64,000 bases of DNA from Monarcha castaneiventris obscurior (taxonomy: Eukaryota; Chordata; Aves; Passeriformes; Monarchidae), in the NCBI GenBank assembly GCA_026261815.1, contig JAMPIT010000856.1, positions 11,702,001 to 11,766,000 of the forward strand. Reading direction: 5' to 3'. The stretch's first letter is position 1; each line of letters begins with the position of its first letter. The notes under the pieces are model-generated. The model did no database searches. It saw only the letters and a list, made by a program, of their open reading frames with translations, and was not told the DNA's origin. This document shows positions 38,111 through 50,480 of this stretch, piece by piece. Made by a program: the position numbers and the translations under genes.

Positions 38111-39034
38111 GCTTCCCTCGGCCAGAGAAATCTCAGATTTTAATTTTTTTATTGGAAGAAGTTACTGTGCTGCCTTTCCAGGCTTTTATGGTAAGCAGGC
38201 ATCTGAGATAAAAGCTAAACCAGGTACAATTTGGAGCATGATGTCTTCTACAGATAGTGGCTTAAAAATGAGAGTTGGACTTAATAAGGCTATCAGATCT
38301 GGATGCTTTCAAAGCTGCACAGGACTAAGATCTCTCATAAGTAAATTTAATCAATGTACATGCAAATGTCTGCCTTTGCAGAGAGGAGAAGTTGGACTAT
38401 TCTTCCAAGCACCAGTTATGCATGCTCATCAAGTTATGTGTTCCGCTGAAAAAGTTATTTGCCTTGAAACTCACTGTTGAAACTCACAGTGGAGACAATT
38501 TTTGGGCTTCTGCTCCCCATGTGACTGCTCTCTATCCACCACTTTTCTCTGGCCTCGTTTCTTTGTCTCAAACTGCACATCCAGACAGACCATCCCCATC
38601 CTGACAGGGCTCACTGAGCCTTCCCCATCCCTGGCCACCCTCTCCCTCCAGCAGACCCGAGCACACCCGTGTTTCCTGGGTCCATTCCAGAGCAGTTCAG
38701 CTTCCCCATCACAGGCACTTCTGTTTCCAAGAGATCTTTGATTTTACCAGCACTGTTGGACCACTCACTGCTTCCCTCTGATGGAGACCAGATCCCTGAT
38801 GTGGACACTGTTCACTCCTCTTGTTTTGGGTTTCTTTTTTATCTCTGCGGTGGTTTAATTTATTGTCCCAGGGTGGTATCACCAGTTGTCTCTCTCTGTT
38901 TAGATCTTCATATAGTAAACAATAAAGCTCACCTCTGAGAGAAACTCTTGTTCCCACAGGTCTTTTAGCTGGTCTGTGCAGTTCAATCTTACCAGTCCTT
39001 CACTCCCACCAGATGGAGATATGATCACTGGAAA

Positions 39035-39200
39035 GGACAATGAGGCATAAATCAAAGTAATTCCACAAACAGAATTTCAAAGGTTTCTAAGGATGAAAAT
39101 GAAATTTATAAAGCTTCATTAGTGCAGTATTATCTAATTGTATCCAGATTGCAGTAAATTTATAGATTTATAGAAATTAATATGCTATGTTTTCATCCTG
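39035..39200. promoter_or_regulatory. Candidate conserved non-coding block
   Basis: AT-rich sequence with AAAGTAATTCC, CATTAGTGCAG, ATCTAATTG, GCAGTAAATTTATAG and AAATTAATATGC. Compact, repeat-free, function unknown. Confidence 0.33.
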
Positions 39201-39852
39201 GATTTGTCTCAGTTTCTGAGGGATTACAGCACTTTCTGGTAGTCCAAACATTTCTTCAACAAACAGATAAATCTCTCTTCTAAATAATCCAAATTCCAGT
39301 CCTTGCGTCTCCAGATTATATCTACAATTCAGCCATCAGCCTGAACCTGATCAGGGCCTGGAAGAACCTTTCTCAGCAAATATTTGCCCACCTTTTTAGA
39401 GACTTGGAAATGGTATCCAGCTGCCCCTCCAGCAAAGCCTTGGGACATTCTTGTGCCTTGCAATGGCAATGTCAGGGAGTGGCAGCCCCAGGCAGCCCTG
39501 GGGAGCTGAGATGGGCCCCAAGACCCTCCAGCATTGGGTGACATCTCCTTCCCAGTCCCTTCTCAGTTCTTTGTCCCTGTCTCTGTGGTCCCCCAGCACC
39601 TGCCACTGGCGGTTCCTCAGGGTAAACAAACCAAAGGCAAAAGTGCACATGATCCACATGGCTGTGGCCAGAGTTTCCTTGCTGAGGGCTGAGACTCCTC
39701 CAGCCTGTCCCGGCCACCAAGGCCCTGCTGTCCCTTAACGCCCTTCCCAGGCGCGGGAGAAACTCTTCGGTGGCACCAGCGCTCTGACATCAATCTTCTG
39801 CAGAGCTCCTCCTTGCCAGGCCTCTTGGTAGTTTCCCGAGCTCCAGGCCTCC

Positions 39853-39896
39853 CCTGTGGCCCTGGAGCTCTGTCCCTGTGGCCCTGGAGCTCTGTC
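39853..39896. repeat. 22-bp direct duplication, two copies
   Basis: Two adjacent identical 22-mers start at 39853 and 39875 (CCTGTGGCCCTGGAGCTCTG plus TC). The bases just upstream (39840-39852) look like a diverged piece of the same unit. Confidence 0.9.
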
Positions 39897-40884
39897 CCCA
39901 CACCCAGCACTCAGCACTTCAGTCAGCATCCAGCCTGCCCACCCGCCTGGGAATCTGTCTGCTGAGGGGAACCGCTGCAAACGGAGGCCCAGGGACAGCA
40001 GATAGCGTTGCACGGTCATTATTTCCAGGAGCCTCTTGATCAGTGGAATGAAAGGCAACGACAAAGGTCATCCTGAACTTTAAACTCAACACCGTGCCCC
40101 ATCCCCCCAGCAAAGCACTTTCCACCCGGGCAGTAAATCTTTCTGTGATGAGGGAGAGAGCATCATTTCCAAGGAGCAGGTCCTTCCCAGACATTGACTT
40201 CAGCAGCTGAGCCTGTGTTCATCCAAGGGAGAGACGCAAAGGTTTGGTTCTGAAACTTTTAGCTCAGCCTCTACCTCCAGTTTCTACACCACCACAAGAT
40301 GCTGGGTGACCTGGTCTTGCACTGGGCTGTCCCTGCAGCACAGCAGGGCTCGGGAATGGGGCTGAAAAGCTTTGATGGGATGTGCTACAGACACCCCAGA
40401 CAGAGGAAAACTCAGGGGACCTGGGTCTACCTGCCACCTCAAAAGCAGGGAGATGTGAATGCTACATCCGTTTTATCCACCTCCGGGCTCAAGGGGATTT
40501 TCCATCCCAGCGAGCACTGAAGGCTTGTTGGGGCTTCAGTGTTCCCAAAACACTGTCATGCTTCCAAACAAGTGTCTCTCCCTGTGGTGAGATTTTTGCA
40601 ATAACTACTCATTGCACACTGAGAGGTATCACTTGAAACAAAGGAAAACAACGAGAGAACAAGAAAATAGTCCCGGCTCCAGAAACAGTTCCCCACACAA
40701 AACACTCCTATTTGAGTCAATATTATTGAGAATTTTTAATAAAATTGCTCAGAAATTTCCCTCTGAATGACAATCTGAAACCACTTCTGCCAGCCACTGA
40801 AACTGCCTCACACCCTCTTAGGTCATCTCTGAGGTTCCACACTCTTCCATGCTCTCACTTTTTTTTTTTTTCCCTTCCTTCCCT

Positions 40885-41300
40885 ATAATAAGATTTATTA
40901 TTGGGTTATTCTTCATGGTATATTAGCCCTTAGCCAGAGTCGGTGCTGACAGAAATGTTAGTCATTTGGGCTCTGCTTAACCTGCTAAGAAGAACTGAAT
41001 TTACAGAATGGGACGAGGCTTTTTATGATTTCATTCCAGAGCCAAATCAGATAAGAATAATTATCCTCTCCTGGGATATTAGGCAGCACCTCCCCAGGAC
41101 CGGCAGCTGACAGCTGTTTTATTGGTTGAGTCACTTGGGTCTGGAGTCGAGGATTAATTGTTCATGTGTCCGGGTGGCTCCAGGAACAACAGTGAGAGGT
41201 TCTTTCTGGAGATGGGAGATAATTTATTTTCAATTGTTTTCATGCACACGATTTCAGTGGACAAGGTGAATTAAAAATAAAATCGCATAAATAACCCTGC
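40885..41300. promoter_or_regulatory. Candidate conserved block with inverted GATA sites
   Basis: Contains TAAGATTTATTATTGGG, AGATAAG near 41049-41055 facing TTATCC near 41061-41066 (an inverted GATA pair), TGACAGCTGTTTTATTGG (E-box CAGCTG) and GAGGATTAATTGTTC. GATA plus E-box pairing is common in tissue-specific enhancers. Confidence 0.42.
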
Positions 41301-41629
41301 TCCCACCACTCTCTGCATTTGTTGTTAAACACTGGCTTGTGCATTTCAGATCTGGGGGTCTCTAGCAGAAGAAAAATGTAACATCAGAGGGAAAATACAG
41401 TCCTTCCAAAGCAAGTTCAAGTCCACTTTGTCACCAAATGTCCTCTCTGACCAACCCATGAAAGCAGTGCCCGATGCCCACCCCTGCCCTTCCTTGGCGC
41501 CCACCACCAAACGCTTTTATTCAGAATTAATTTACTCCTGCCTATCACCTGCTTGAGATTATTCTAATGATAATGGCCTGGATCCAAAGCAAATTAAAAA
41601 CCAGTGGTGAGGCTTTCCCTGACTTGAGC

Positions 41630-42635
41630 AGCCTCGCAGTCGGCCGAGCGCGGCTTTGCTGCCGCCATCGTCTCTCCCGGGTGGCAGGGCCTGGCTGTGC
41701 CCTCGCTGGGACCCACGCTGTGCCTCTGTGCCAGGCAGAAGGGGCCCAGGAGCGGGCAGGAAAGGCAGTTGCCTCGAGCAGCAGGGGCTCGGGCAGCACA
41801 GAGCCCACCGCCCAGCTTGTCTGGCTCTGCCAGCACCGGGGAAGCCAAGGAGGATTCGCCACCCACCCGTCCCTGGGATGCAAGTGGCAGCAGGAATAAA
41901 AGCCCTCCTTCTCCCAGGGTGTGCTGTCAGCTTTCTGCCCCACATCGCTTCTCCTCCGCCTCATGGAAGCTGCCTGTCCGTGGGTCGTGTTGTGCCTGTG
42001 TGCTGAGGAGGGGGAGCAGCTCCAAGGGGGTTTTTGCAGTTTGGGTGGGAGGGGGAAAGTCCCCAAGTTTTCTTGCAGAGCTCACCTCAGTGCTCCCACA
42101 GTTGCAGCTCGTGCTGCAATCGCTGTGCCTCAAAACAGGGAAGGTGTTCTGGCAGAAACAGCCTGGCCGTGTGGGGGAAGAAATTTATAACAACTCCTTC
42201 CCACCCTTCCCCCTCTTGACATCTTCATGTTGTGCCCAAATCTGCAGTACAGCTGCTCTGGGTTGCAAGGAGAGTTTTAAGTTCCTCTCAAGGAGAGGAA
42301 AAAGAAAGAGTCAGGACAAACCATTGCTGGGACTGGCAGTGCTGCACCTCCAACCCAGGGAGCAGAGCCCTCCAGCAGATAAAGGACATGAGGCTTTTGT
42401 GTGCATGGAAGAGATGTTGGACAGTTTTCAGGCTTGGCACGAAGTGAGCAAAAGTCTCTCTGAAGCCAACAAGCGTCTTTGCCCACTTCTGCCAGGGCTA
42501 ACTTTGTCCCTGAGGCCATTACCCGGGGGCTTTCAGGCGCTTCGGGTGCACAGTGCTGATCTGTCAGATGAGGAAGTTATGAGGAAGCAATGGAGTGTCA
42601 CGAAGGGATTGAAGAGAATTGATACGTGAGCCTGG
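41630..42635. other. Minor CpG cluster with a 310-codon open frame
   Basis: CpGs are concentrated at 41635-41710 (GTCGGCCGAGCGCGGC). A plus-strand frame stays open from 41697 to 42629. Its translation has no recognised domain, and the minus strand is open over much of the same DNA (41545-42066), so coding is doubtful. There is no splice or Kozak support. Confidence 0.35.
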
Positions 42636-43244
42636 ATAATTATGAGGTTGCCAGTCCAGTGTCATTTCACGGCTGGGCTGGCTCTTTGTGGTGTATGATA
42701 CCCATCAATGCAAAAATGGAAATGAAGATAAATGGGGCAATGGCAGAAGCAGTTAGATCTGTCTTGCGGCCTGACTGCTGAAGTTCCCTGTTGATTTGGG
42801 AACAGCATCCTCCATCAGCAGCAAGAGGTGAATTTGGAAAGTGTGGCTTGCTACAACCAGCTATGGGATCCAGGGCAAGCCATTGGGTACTACCAGGTCA
42901 CCAGGCTGAGGAATTTTAAGAAAGTAGTCGGCCAATCTGTACCTTTCCAGGGTTAAATTGTTGCTCTGCTGTCTGCTTTGCCTGTTAAGGTGAACATCAC
43001 AGGCAAGGCTGAAGTAGGAGAGTAATGCAGCTGGGCTGGGAGGACACCAGGGAGTGACAAAGCCATGGGGTGGAAATTTTAAGTTAGATAAGAAATAACA
43101 GGAGCTAAGACAGAGGGTCTTAAAATATGTCCATGAAATAGGAAAATGTAGGAGAAGCAAAGGTTTAACTTCAAAAGAAGGGAAGACAAAATTGTTTCCA
43201 TGCAGGAGAGAGCTGTCTGTGATGTACCTGATCAGAGTCCCAGC

Positions 43245-43340
43245 AGACAGGACACTGAGGCTCAGCTGGGCTGTGTGACTTTCTCAAGGTCACTCAGCAT
43301 TTCCCTCCTTGGCAGAGAAGTGTGGACTACAAGGAAATGG
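43245..43340 (-). mobile_element. MIR-like ancient SINE relic
   Basis: The plus strand carries 'ACTGAGGCTCAG', then 'TGTGACTTTCTCAAGGTCACTCAGCA', interrupted here for length, and then 'GGCAGAGAAG'. These blocks fall in the order of the reverse complement of the MIR/CORE-SINE consensus (GAAACTGAGGCTCAG, GTGACTTGCCCAAGGTCAC, GGCAGAGC). MIR-type SINEs predate the amniote split and survive as rare relics in birds. Divergence is high and the ends are uncertain. Confidence 0.5.
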
Positions 43341-43734
43341 GAACTTGTAATTTGCACCAGCACGTGTTGCATCATCCTGAAGCTGACCTAGGCTCACTCA
43401 GTCTGGCCCCAAAGTAGTTACAGACAGAAATCCCTGAAAAGCCAGAGGTGCAATATTTTAAAAGGGGCAAAATGCCTTCTACAGAAAGAGAGTTGTAGGA
43501 ATTACAAGAAGAGGAGAAACAGCAGAAGATGCTGCACATTAAAAAAAAACTATGCTGGCTATAAATGGATTTAGGTAGGGAAATTTTTTTCCATGTAGCA
43601 GTTACTCATAGCCTGACTCTGTCTACAGAGAGGTGCCAGAAACCCCAAGGCAGTGGTGGAGGGTGGAGAGGAGGAAGCTCTAAGGATGGTTTTGAGAAAC
43701 CAAGTGTTTGGATTGTGATCCCCAGCCCTCTGCA

Positions 43735-43925
43735 ATGAAGAGCGATGCCAAACAGATGATGACATGATTTATTTGCAGAAGGTGCTGCCCTCACCATGCA
43801 TGAGATGTCCAGGAAATAAAGGCTCTCAGACCTCAATTAGCAATGAGATTCCAGTGATAACGAAGCACTGATTGCTGCCTGGGATGGAGGAGAGCGAGAC
43901 CCAATTAGGGGAGTAGTGGAGGGTG
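43735..43925. promoter_or_regulatory. Candidate conserved non-coding block
   Basis: GATGATGACATGATTTATTTGC, split here as GATGATGACATG and ATTTATTTGC, then CTCAATTAGCAATGAG (a near-palindrome) and CCCAATTAGGGG. CCAATTAGG-type homeodomain sites repeat at a short distance. Confidence 0.33.
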
Positions 43926-45086
43926 TCTCTGTAAACATGGCCAAATCCGGGGCTGAAGTGCTGGGCTGACATCACCTGCCACTCTCCCTATTTCCCCCCA
44001 CTTCCCTGAGCTGAGAATACGTGGGAGCTTCAGCCCGTACTTGCTGCATGGTCTCCACAGAGAGGACACCTTCCCTGACTCAGGAGATGGGGATTTGGCT
44101 AACAAGCACTCGCAGTGAGTGTGCCCAGTGTTTCACAGGTCAGTGGGGATGCTGCTCTGCATCCATTTTGGCCAGGAGAGAGGAGGCTTGGGTCAGGCAG
44201 AGGAGCACTACATAAAATACAGCAGCACTGAAATCACCACTTCACCCCACATCCTGCTCAGGAGGAAGGGAAATTTGAACATCCCCCGAGTTTAGGACAC
44301 TGAAGTAAGTGAGGAGCATTTGGGATCCTGTCTCACCCCTGCAAAGAAGAGAGTTATTGAGAACAGAAGACAGAGTGTCCATATTACCAGCCTAGCAAAC
44401 ATTTAATACAAAGTCCAGCAGCTCTAGATAGTTCCTTCGTGAAGCATAACTAAGACGTTGACAAGAGATTTAAAAACTTTGTCGCATCAATGCAAGAAAT
44501 TGGAACTGGATGCAGTTTTATTGGAAATGTAAGGGATTTTTTCCATTTCTATGTTCAATAGAAAACTTAAATATTGAAAGGAAAGCTCTCTGGGGATGGA
44601 AAATCTCCTCCAGTTCACCCCACGGCGGACAAGAGGGATGATGGCTTTTCAAACCAAGGCTGAGACCTCTCCCGGGAGGAAAAACAGCAGGAAAAAGGTC
44701 AAAAGGTTAAAGCTTAAATTTAAGGGACTTGTTTTCTTCATTACTTTTGAATTTCAGCCTTTAAGATAAGAATTTAATTGCACAGATATGGGAGATATTT
44801 CCATTTTCCCCATTAGGAGGTAGTTACATGCAGCAGATGCAGTCAGGGCTACAGAGTTTCTCTCTCTTCCTGGCAGAGTGGTGGTGGAAGGTTGGTGGGT
44901 TGAGGATGAAGAGACCTCCAACTCACCCCATGACCTGGGAGCAGGTTATTCACCCTTTTCTGGTTTTTCTCCCATGTAAGAAAAGGTGCAAAACAAGCAA
45001 CTGGGGCTGAAAAGGACTGGCAAGTTCTTGGCATGGTCCTCATCAGCAGAACTCAGACATCTCCAGGAGGTGATAGGACAGTGGTG

Positions 45087-45115
45087 CCTGTGCCTCAGTT
45101 TCCTTGGCTGTGGCA
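45087..45115 (+). mobile_element. Possible MIR core fragment
   Basis: The 15-mer TGTGCCTCAGTTTCC matches the MIR consensus exactly and is followed by a loose match to 'TCATCTGTAAAATG'. The upstream MIR segment is not at the expected distance, so this could be chance. Confidence 0.28.
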
Positions 45116-45354
45116 AAGCTGTCCTGTCCCCAAAACCAGGCTGGAGCTGAATTTATAAATCATCCAGCTAACAGGACTTAGACCTGCTGTAACAATATCA
45201 AGAGGGAGAAAGTTGATATCTTTTCTTTTCCCCACCCCCCCCAAATCAGATGCAAACCTGCTCTGCTCAAATCCTCTGCTCTTAATGTGGGACTCTGCCA
45301 GTTTAAGAAGGGGGCAAAGCAGGGATTTCTGATGCAAAATTCAGGACAGTCGAG

Positions 45355-45905
45355 AGGCAATGTAATAATTGTCAGTCCAGAGAGCATCCCGGTGCACATG
45401 TTCGGAGGATAAGAGTGTCACCAGAGTCTATTGTCTGTCCCCTCTCTGTTAAAGTAGAGATAAGGCTGGGATAAATCTCACTGGGACATTCTGCCCTATG
45501 ATGTTATTTCATGCCACATCACCTAATAGGTGTATTTTCACACTGCTTGCTACTGCTGTGAGGCTCTGCAGCTCCTAGCCAGGCTGACAATCTCACTATA
45601 TGGAGAATGGAATAGTGACGGCTAATTGATTTTACAGCAGTACCGAAGGACAGACAATGAAAGTACCATCAATTTAATCCACTATTTAATGGTTCCAATT
45701 TAGCCTCTGTAAATGCTCACTAAACTAATTTCTCTGGGTTCAGCAATCTGAAAAGCTATCATATCTCTAATCTCCTTCAATATATTCATCTGGAAAAGGG
45801 AATTTAGCCAATTCTGATGTGCGGAGATGATCTGTTAGCACAGTGTAAATGTTTATAACACGGCAATCTAGTTCGTTTATAAGGATATGAAAAGTTTTAT
45901 TGGGG
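45355..45905. promoter_or_regulatory. Strongest candidate conserved non-coding block
   Basis: About 550 bp of repeat-free sequence with GACGGCTAATTGATTTTAC, CATCAATTTAATCC, TTTAATGGTTCC, AAACTAATTTC, AGCTATCATATC and GGCAATCTAGTTCG. The block has uniform AT-rich texture with scattered retained CpGs. Neither strand has a frame beyond chance length. Composition is typical of vertebrate developmental enhancers. Conservation was not tested. Confidence 0.45.
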
Positions 45906-47549
45906 AGGGCACTGAAGTGGAACCACGGGATAATAGGCAGTTACCCAGCAGTCTCTGGGAGCCAGGGAGCGGGCAGGCATGCAGAAAAATACTAGGATTT
46001 ACTTTAATCCCAAATTGTAAGCTAAAGTTCTGCCCAGTACATGATGCACCTGGGACTACTGGAACAAAGGATTGTCTCCCGTCCCCCCGTGACCCAGGCT
46101 TTCACGCTACACCATGATAGCAACAGTCATTTTATTTCCTCCAAGAGGCTGAAAATTAGTTTAGTTTTAGCACTTACATATCTCCTTGTCCAACCAAGTT
46201 GCTAGAGGGGAGCTAGTCTTGAGGGCACTTTCCGCTCCTCTAAGGTTTGGGGGATTTGGGGTTTGACTTTTGAGGTTTTTTACAGAGGTTGGGTTTTTCA
46301 TGGTGGAGTCTGCTTGCTCCCAAGTCCTGGACCCACCCAGATCATCTCCAGGATGCCTCTGCTCCTCACTCAGCTCCCAGGCAGCCCTGACACTCTCCTG
46401 AAGCCAAGGTGGATATTTTCCCCCCAGTGCAGTAGGAACAAGACCCAGTGACCTGTCTGCAGAGGGGAAAGTTCCCTTGAAGTTCTTCAGCAATTCACCC
46501 CTACTTCCCCTCTCTTGGAGGAGGGCCTATCCTTGGTCCAAATCCAAAAACCAAAATCTGCCACCAATCCAGGACAAAACACATCAGGTTTAGGTTTTGG
46601 ACCCCATGCAAGTATCATCCCTCCCTCTTTGTTGCCTGTATCCTGAGGAGAACAGAGACTGGTATGTCCTGGTTCTGCTCCCAGAAACTGGGGGCTGTTC
46701 CTAAAGCTGCTGTGGACACTGGGGACATGTGACAGACCCCTTCTTGTATTTAGAAATTTTAAAACTCCTCTCAAGATTACACTTGCAGAGGGCCATTGAG
46801 TTTTGGGAGCAGCTCACAGCCTCAGAGTGTGGATGGTAAGAAGGAAGAGATAAAGCCTTTCAACCCATCACAAGAGAGGGGATGACAGTGAAATAGTCTC
46901 TGTGTGTAGTTTTTTATTTTAAATATAACGCATTTTTCTATTCCTTCCTCTAATAGCTGCCACATGCCAACACAGGAGAGAATCTACCCATGTGGACATA
47001 GACCTGCCTCTGTGCATGGGGCATGTGGGAGTCCATCCCAAAACTCTTCATCCCCAGTTGTCACCACCATGCCTGGTTTGTTGCTTCCTGCCATTTGGAC
47101 AGGACCTGGCAAACCCATCCGGGCACCCAGGAGTGGAGCTGGCATTAGCTGGCCTGGGCTGGCAAATGTCTTTCATGGAAAGAGCACTTCTGGACTGCAG
47201 TGGCTTTGTAGTCCAACCATCTTTTTTTTTTTTTCCCCTTTTAAATTCAAAGACAATTCCACAAATGAGCTTCTGCTTGATTAGTGTTTTAATGAATATA
47301 TCTGGATACACCACAAGTCCACCAGCCGTGACTCCAGAGCCACAGGCAATGCTATCCAGATGCTGCCTTTGTGCTGTCAGTTCGGGGTGTTAATGTCAGC
47401 GACGCCAGGGGAGCGAGAAGGGCAATAGTCAAGGAATAAGTGTCATGTGAGACCATGATTTTCCCTGGACCAGACTCTCCAGCTTCAGCACAGGCACTGC
47501 GAAGTCCAGATGGGCGATGAAAGGCGCTGGGCCGTGCTCCTGCCTGCCT

Positions 47550-47624
47550 GGGACCCCGTACTGGGGCAGCTGGGACCCCGTACTGGGGCAGCTGGGACCC
47601 CGTACTGGGGCAGCTGGGACCCCG
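47550..47624. repeat. 22-bp GC-rich minisatellite, 3.4 copies
   Basis: Units at 47550-47571, 47572-47593 and 47594-47615 are identical (GGGACCCCGTACTGGGGCAG plus CT), followed by a 9-base partial unit. Perfect identity implies recent expansion and likely length polymorphism. The period is not a multiple of three, so the array is unlikely to be coding. Confidence 0.95.
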
Positions 47625-47854
47625 AGCCCAGCTCCCACTCCGGGCAGCCCCTGTGCTGGAGCTGCAGCACAGATTACTTGGCTCCCGTTTTTTGGCTGTG
47701 CTGCAGATGGAGAAAGGGCTGCTCGCTCACCGAGTGTGCTCATGATCACTTTGGATAGGGAAATCCTGAGCAAGGGCAGGTTTCCTTCTGCTCCCTGGGC
47801 TGATCCCTGGAAAAGGACACTGCACAAGATGCTTTATGGCAGCAGGGCACATTT

Positions 47855-48035
47855 TTTTCCCTTGTAAATTATATTTAACATTCCAGAGAACTTTATTGCA
47901 TTTGGTGTTAGGGTGTTAGGGTTTATGAAAAAATCTGTATTTAACTTCAAGCCCTGGTAAACATCTTTGCTTATGTTGTTATGTGATTCTTTATTTGAGT
48001 ATTTCGATTTAATTTCACAGTTCATATACCTTAAA
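47855..48035. promoter_or_regulatory. AT-rich candidate block
   Basis: TAAATTATATTTAAC, TTTATTGCATTTGG and TATTTCGATTTAATTTC flank two TTAGGG-like words. Weak evidence. Confidence 0.25.
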
Positions 48036-49719
48036 GTTTTGAGGTTTTTTTCCCCTCCCCTCTCATTCAGGGAGAGCCAGGGCTGGCCAGGGGCTTGTTG
48101 GTCTCTGGTGAGCTCTAGTCTCCCCCAGGGTGGGTGATCCTAGGCTGCCACCTCCATCCCTCATCCCTAGAGAGGTGCCTGGGTGTGGGGAGCAGGCAGA
48201 AGACCCTCTGAGGATGGGGAAATGCTGCATCTCAGCCCGCTGCCATCCTCAGCTCAGCAGCTTTCAAGAAGCCAGTCTTCTGAAATCAGCCATCCCTGGG
48301 AGCTCCCAGGGCTTTCCCAAATGGGAAATGCATAGGGCTGAATGTAGGTCAGCACAGTGGGGCTGTCCCTAGAACCACGTCGGAGCCAGGTGTCAGGAGT
48401 CCATCCCAAAATCTGTTGGAATCAAGGGAAGGTTTTCTGCTGGCACCAGGGGACTCTGAATCAAGCCAACAAATGCACCTGTCACAGCTTCAGCCTCCAC
48501 AGAGGGAGGAAAGGGAGGATGAAGAACCAAAAGGATGGCAGCCATAAAGACTGCAGGAAAATGTAAATATGGAGCTCAGTGGCAAATCTTGTTGGCCTCC
48601 AGGTGCCAGGGGTTGGCTGCCAAGTGTACAGATTATTTTGATAGCATGACACAGCTCAGTACCTTGGGTTTGTGCTGCTTCCACCAGCTCCATCCTCCTG
48701 GTCTCATCAGGGATGTTGCATGTTCACAACTTGGGATCTGCGTGCCCAAATTCCCCTGCAGCTCTGTGGCAAAGGGAAGAGATGTGCTAAGGTTTGTCCC
48801 ACTTGGATCATTCATTAGAAGCTGCTGCCCAGAAGACAAGAAATGGTGAACCTGGATAATGATGGGGATTTCTGTAGTGCTGGCTCTATTTAAAAGATCT
48901 ATGTGTGAGATCTTGCGTCCCTATTTACGCACCCTTCCTGTGGGATTGTCTCCCTCCAGACCCAAATGCAGCAGCACTTTGGCAGCTCGAATGGCCCCAG
49001 CTGCATGTCCACTTCCCACTGCTATTCACAGAACATCATTTTTAACCTGAGCCTGTGATTAAGTTGTCTGACAGATGATACTGGAAATAAAACCCCAAAC
49101 CAACAGGATGTAGAGTTTTTTGGAAAGCTTTCCTTTTCACACTTAGATTTATGCACCAATTTTTGCTCAGAAAAAATCCAATGCAACATTGCTGAATAAA
49201 CATCTGTTTTCGGAAGACCTTGTGGAGGAGAAGTGACCTTGTGGGCAGCCCCCACACACAGGCCACACCAACTCTTTGGTATTTTTGAAAAGGCAGGTTT
49301 TTCTTTTTCAATCCTGTCTGTGAATGCTGCGTACTGTAGATTTCCTATTTACTTCAGCCTGCCTGGCTCACCAAATAATCACTATTTGCATTTCGAAGGA
49401 CTTTCCCACAACTGCATGTGTCATACTGATACACAGCTTCATTTCCTTTGGATGCTCTAGGCCGTACGTTCCAGTCTTGAATATGAAAATCCCTGTCTTG
49501 GAATGCCAAAGGTCTCAATAAATCCACCAAAAGGAAAACATTTTTTATTATTCTTGAGTAAAATCAAAACAGACATAACTCTTGGTCAGGAAATGCACCT
49601 CTCCAGTGAGGGGGGAGGTTAAACTACATCCAGAAAGGGTGAAATAAATTGTATCTTTGCCTTTCTAAATGAAGAGTCATACTCTACTGCACATCTTTGT
49701 ACAAAATTCCCATTGACAC

Positions 49720-49840
49720 CAATTCCACTTATTTATTGATTGTTTTTTTATGTGCTCAATGCCATAGCAACGGGCTACATTCCATAAATTAAATGCAACA
49801 TTGCATTAAGTTAAACTTCTCGCGATGGAGAACACACACA
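49720..49840. promoter_or_regulatory. Candidate conserved non-coding block
   Basis: TTATTTATTGATTG, GCCATAGCAACGGGC (RFX X-box-like, GTTGCCATGGCAAC type), CATAAATTAAATGC, AACATTGCATTAAG and TCTCGCGATGG, which contains the palindrome TCGCGA. Confidence 0.35.
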
Positions 49841-50089
49841 GCACCCAACCCCGTGCTGCTCCCGAGCACTGATAAATAAACCAGCAATTATCCCAGGCTT
49901 AGCAAACACTGGCAAAGGATTGTGAAAGGCAGCCAGCTTGCACTTCTGCTGGTGGATGGGCACAGGCACCTCCACGTGCACACAAAATCACACTGAGTGT
50001 GACACATCACAGAGCAGGGCCCTCAGCCTGCAGTCAGCAGGAGCATTGCTTGGCTTGCTGCTGGTGTGATACTGTTTAGCTCCAAGCTA

Positions 50090-50480
50090 CTCCTCACATG
50101 TGTAAAATTAAGCAAATGAGCAAAGAGAGAAGTCCTGGATCATCAGAATAACTACAGCTCGTCTGCATTTATGGGTGTCATTCATTTTAGTGACATCATT
50201 GCTCCATGGTAACGAGTATATTTTAGATTGGAGAAATAGATGGCATGAAAAATAGATTAGTTTTATTTAGATAGATTATATCATTATATAAATAGATAGA
50301 CCACTCTATTTCTACTCATCTTCCACCTCCTGGTTAATAGGACACAGTTTTATTTATAGATAGAGATGCAGGAAATGTTTCCATGTAAATGTTTCATAAT
50401 TCTGTTGTATTCCTGTCTTTTATTTTAATGGGTCACCCTGATTGTACCAATCTGAGCTAGGTAATATGTTTGTGCAAAGA
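50090..50480. promoter_or_regulatory. Candidate conserved non-coding block with GATA-like tract
   Basis: AAATTAAGCAAATGAGC, GTCATTCATTTTAGTGACATC and CCATGGTAACG are followed by a tract of repeated TAGATAGATT/AAATAGATAG words (50225-50300), which is partly simple-repeat-like. Confidence 0.33.

Noticed and set aside
47915..47935. TTAGGG words suggesting an interstitial telomere repeat
   Set aside because: Only two TTAGGG words separated by an extra GT. Too short and irregular to be a telomeric tract.
50225..50300. GATA-repeat microsatellite
   Set aside because: The TAGATAG words are irregular and interrupted, so it is described only as part of a candidate block.
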